Part shown: positions 6,434 through 7,596 of the stretch, in pieces
Layout: each line of letters begins with the position of its first letter
How positions within the stretch are numbered: the stretch's first letter is position 1
Origin: JASFUX01 sp050050115
GTDB taxonomy: Bacteria > Pseudomonadota > Alphaproteobacteria > Caulobacterales > Maricaulaceae
Assembly: GCA_050050115.1 (NCBI GenBank)
Contig: JASFUX010000163.1
Location: 1 to 7,596, forward strand
Reading direction: 5' to 3'
Length of the DNA stretch: 7,596 nt
Made by a program: the position numbers and the translations under genes
The notes under the pieces: model-generated
The model's database searches: none
What the model was told of the DNA's origin: nothing
Seen by the model: only the letters and a program-made list of their open reading frames with translations

Positions 6434-6436
6434 TCC
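6421..6436 (+). promoter_or_regulatory. Maximal Shine-Dalgarno sequence
   Basis: AGAAAGGAGGTGATCC is an exact 16-base complement to the usual bacterial 16S rRNA 3' end (GGATCACCTCCTTTCT). It ends one base before the ATG at 6438. Ordinary sites in this window match only 4 to 6 bases. Flanking sequence does not match 16S rRNA, so it is not an rRNA gene fragment. Confidence 0.75.
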
Positions 6437-6437
6437 G

Positions 6438-6518
6438 ATGTCGAGTGAAATGACACGGTCGAACGGAACGGCTATGCGGGTTTCGTCGGCGGCGGAGCAG
6501 CCTCTGTCGCGGACGTGA
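6438..6518 (+). CDS. Candidate 26-residue small protein or leader peptide
   Basis: This frame starts at the ATG directly behind the 16-base Shine-Dalgarno and encodes 26 residues, beginning MSSEMTRSNGTAM and ending EQPLSRT, with a TGA at 6516-6518. It is polar and Ser/Thr-rich, with no membrane segment, signal peptide or cysteine. Three methionines fall in the first 13 residues, of possible interest because the next gene resembles a methionine-sulfoxide-reductase subunit; this is speculation. Codons such as AGT, ACA, GGA, GCT and GTT are more AT-rich than in neighbouring genes. The MsrQ-like gene begins 108 bases after the stop, with hairpins between, so this may be a leader peptide or an independent small protein. 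I do not recognise a family. Confidence 0.48.
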   Translation: MSSEMTRSNGTAMRVSSAAEQPLSRT

Positions 6519-6526
6519 TCCGACCG

Positions 6527-6600
6527 ACCCGGTAACTACGGGTCCGGAGCGTCCGGACACCGCATTTCACGGCGGGCCGCTTCCTCACGGGGGCGGCCCG
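6527..6600 (+). promoter_or_regulatory. Three successive hairpins between the sORF and the MsrQ-like gene
   Basis: First, ACCCG/CGGGT at 6527-6531 and 6539-6543. Second, TCCGGA/TCCGGA at 6543-6548 and 6552-6557, sharing one base with the first so that the two may compete. Third, a perfect 8-bp CGGGCCGC/GCGGCCCG stem at 6573-6580 and 6593-6600 with a 12-base loop. The third ends 10 bases before the purine-rich ribosome binding site of the next gene. It lacks a T-run (TTACCGTAAA follows), so classical attenuation is not proven. Confidence 0.48.
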
Positions 6601-6626
6601 TTACCGTAAAGGGAGAAGAGCAAGCC

Positions 6627-7241
6627 ATGCGGGAACGGGCCAAGGCGCTGCTGAACGCGCACCCGACGCTGTGGCTCGTCCTGTCGCTGCCGGCGGCGGC
6701 GAGCTCTTATTTCTATCTCACAGGCGAGACCAGCTACGGTCAGTTCATCCATTCGAGCGGGGACTACGCCGTCTGGCTGCTGATGGCGACGCTCGCGGTC
6801 ACGCCGCTGCGGCTGATGACCGGCTCGGCCGGTTGGGTCATGTGGCTCATGCGCCGCCGCCGCGATCTCGGCGTGGCGACGTTCGCCTACGCGCTGCTGC
6901 ACACGGTGGTCTATCTCGAGCGCAAGGCCTCGCTTGGACTCATCTGGACCGAGGCTCAGGAGCCGGGGCTGGCGACCGGCTGGATCGCGGGTCTCATCTT
7001 CGCCGTGTTGGCGATCACCTCGAACGACATCTCGGTGCGCAAGCTTGGGCCGGCGTGGAAACGGCTGCACCGGGTGGTCTACTTCGGCGCAATCCTGACC
7101 TTCGTCCATTGGCTGCTGGTCGCGTTCGATCCGACGACGGCGATCCTTCACGCCGCCGCGCTGGCGGCGATCGAGGCGGTCAGAATCGGCCTCAGCGTGA
7201 GGAAAAGACGCGCGCGCCGAACGGGCGCGCGCGCTCCGTAA
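6627..7241 (+). CDS. MsrQ/YedZ-like haem-binding membrane protein (ferric reductase-like domain)
   Basis: MsrQ-type proteins are b-type haem inner-membrane subunits that pass quinone-derived electrons to the periplasmic methionine sulfoxide reductase MsrP. This 204-residue protein has about six membrane segments (near 12-31, 46-64, 82-98, 117-133, 149-167 and 170-187) and the usual length. Likely haem ligands are H92 in FAYALLHTVVYLE, H148 in WKRLHRVVYF and H161 in FVHWLLV. These align with the three conserved histidines of E. coli MsrQ (H91, H151, H164). TLAVTPLRLMTG, RRRRDLGVATFAY and LAITSNDISVRKLGPAWKRLHR also match the family pattern. A basic C-terminal tail (RKRRARRTGAR) is partly encoded by a GC hairpin. 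The start is set by GGGAGAAGAG just upstream. No msrP lies beside it here, so it could serve another redox partner. Its long structured leader is unusual. Confidence 0.85.
   Translation: MRERAKALLNAHPTLWLVLSLPAAASSYFYLTGETSYGQFIHSSGDYAVWLLMATLAVTPLRLMTGSAGWVMWLMRRRRDLGVATFAYALLHTVVYLERKASLGLIWTEAQEPGLATGWIAGLIFAVLAITSNDISVRKLGPAWKRLHRVVYFGAILTFVHWLLVAFDPTTAILHAAALAAIEAVRIGLSVRKRRARRTGARAP
7209..7233. terminator. 10-bp GC hairpin at the end of the MsrQ-like gene, possible bidirectional terminator
   Basis: CGCGCGCGCC (7209-7218) and GGCGCGCGCG (7224-7233) form a perfect 10-bp stem with a 5-base loop, inside the last codons of the MsrQ-like gene and just before the converging gene's stop. No T-run is present on either strand, so termination would be of a non-classical kind. 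Confidence 0.38.
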
Positions 7242-7246
7242 CGGCG

Positions 7247-7596
7247 CTACTCGACGTCGAGCCGCGTATAGCTCGCCAGCCGCGCGACTTCAGCTTCATC
7301 GACATACTTGCCGATCTCGCGGTCGAACTGCTCCATGTCGGTGTAGGGACGATACTCTTCAAACTCGTGCGCCATGCGGCGGCTCATGCCGGGAACCAGC
7401 ATGATCTCCTCGCGGCTCGCCGTGTTGAGCTCGATCGGCACGAATAGCTCGGGGTAGAGCGCGGCGCGCGCCTCGTCGTCGAGCTCGTGCTCGGCGAGAA
7501 AAACGTCGAACGCCAGGATCGTTTCGAACGGACGCGCCGCTGCGATCTGCCCGGCGAGCTCGTCGGACACCGCTTCGAGCGCGGCGATGTCCGCTT
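7247..7596 (-). CDS. Helix-hairpin-helix protein, 5'-truncated by the window
   Basis: The visible 115 codons run open to the right edge. A GTG at 7570 could serve as a start, but the frame continues upstream in coding style (ADIAALEA), so the true start is probably outside the window. The first half is acidic and helical (PFETILAFDVFLAEHELDDEARAALYPELF). The second half begins PIELNTASREEIMLVPGMS and continues to a second hairpin-like motif near FDREIGKYVDEAEVARLASY. NTAS.EE...VPGM is the ComEA-type helix-hairpin-helix signature, usually a non-specific DNA-binding or protein-interaction module. Many ComEA-like proteins are exported, but whether this one has a signal peptide cannot be seen. 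The stop is 5 bases from that of the converging MsrQ-like gene. A specific role, such as DNA uptake, is not supported. Confidence 0.8.
   Translation of the reverse strand, partial: ADIAALEAVSDELAGQIAAARPFETILAFDVFLAEHELDDEARAALYPELFVPIELNTASREEIMLVPGMSRRMAHEFEEYRPYTDMEQFDREIGKYVDEAEVARLASYTRLDVE

Larger units (their letters stand above)
6324..6443 (+). promoter_or_regulatory. 15-bp perfect inverted repeat that can sequester the sORF start region
   Basis: CGACATCGGATCACC at 6324-6338 is the exact reverse complement of GGTGATCCGATGTCG at 6429-6443. In RNA this would form an uninterrupted 15-bp stem closing a loop of about 90 bases. The 3' arm includes the 3' half of the Shine-Dalgarno sequence and the whole AUG of the 26-codon frame. 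The 5' arm contains GGATCACC, the same bases as the typical 16S rRNA 3' end, so it mimics the ribosome's own anti-Shine-Dalgarno. The arrangement fits a translational on/off switch; a DNA operator pair is the alternative. Confidence 0.6.

Noticed and set aside
6421..6436. Fragment of a 16S rRNA gene on the minus strand
   Set aside because: Only the 16-base tail matches; neighbouring bases do not follow 16S sequence, and an ATG with an open frame follows on the plus strand.
6671..7447. 258-codon plus-strand frame overlapping the MsrQ-like gene
   Set aside because: It is an out-of-frame shadow running into the antisense of the helix-hairpin-helix gene; the competing frame has conserved haem histidines and membrane segments.

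Overview
The window is GC-rich and gene-dense. Its gene order and protein families point to an alphaproteobacterium near Caulobacterales/Hyphomonadaceae. The main support is the leftward block DUF3576 lipoprotein – leuS – lptE – holA with a divergent ntrZ-like gene. From memory this is the arrangement next to parAB, close to the replication origin, in Caulobacter relatives. parB itself would lie beyond the left edge and is not visible.

Left half (1-3996, minus strand). Four closely spaced genes read leftward: a DUF3576 lipoprotein, leucyl-tRNA synthetase, the LPS-transport lipoprotein LptE, and the start of the DNA polymerase III delta subunit, which is cut by the window edge. lptE and holA overlap by 4 bases. 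The 451-base divergent spacer (3997-4447) holds weak promoter candidates for both sides and no convincing gene.

Middle (4448-6236, plus strand). A 148-residue secreted protein resembling NtrZ, the periplasmic inhibitor of the NtrY kinase, is followed by a spacer built largely of nested inverted repeats (4962-5121). Next come a three-helix membrane protein of unknown function and, 3 bases later, a complete glyoxalase I gene (gloA). The last two probably form one translationally coupled unit.

Right (6237-7596). A long leader precedes an MsrQ/YedZ-like haem-binding membrane protein. It contains two tandem tiny reading frames. The first stops inside the Shine-Dalgarno sequence of the second. That Shine-Dalgarno matches, over 16 bases, the complement of the typical 16S rRNA 3' end. 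It and the adjoining start codon can pair perfectly over 15 bases with a segment about 90 bases upstream. This looks like an undescribed translational control element and is the most interesting item here. A helix-hairpin-helix protein, truncated at its N-terminus by the right edge, converges on the MsrQ-like gene with 5 bases between the stop codons.

No tRNA, rRNA, CRISPR array, insertion sequence or prophage gene was recognised. Core housekeeping genes dominate; the novelty lies in the intergenic and leader DNA.
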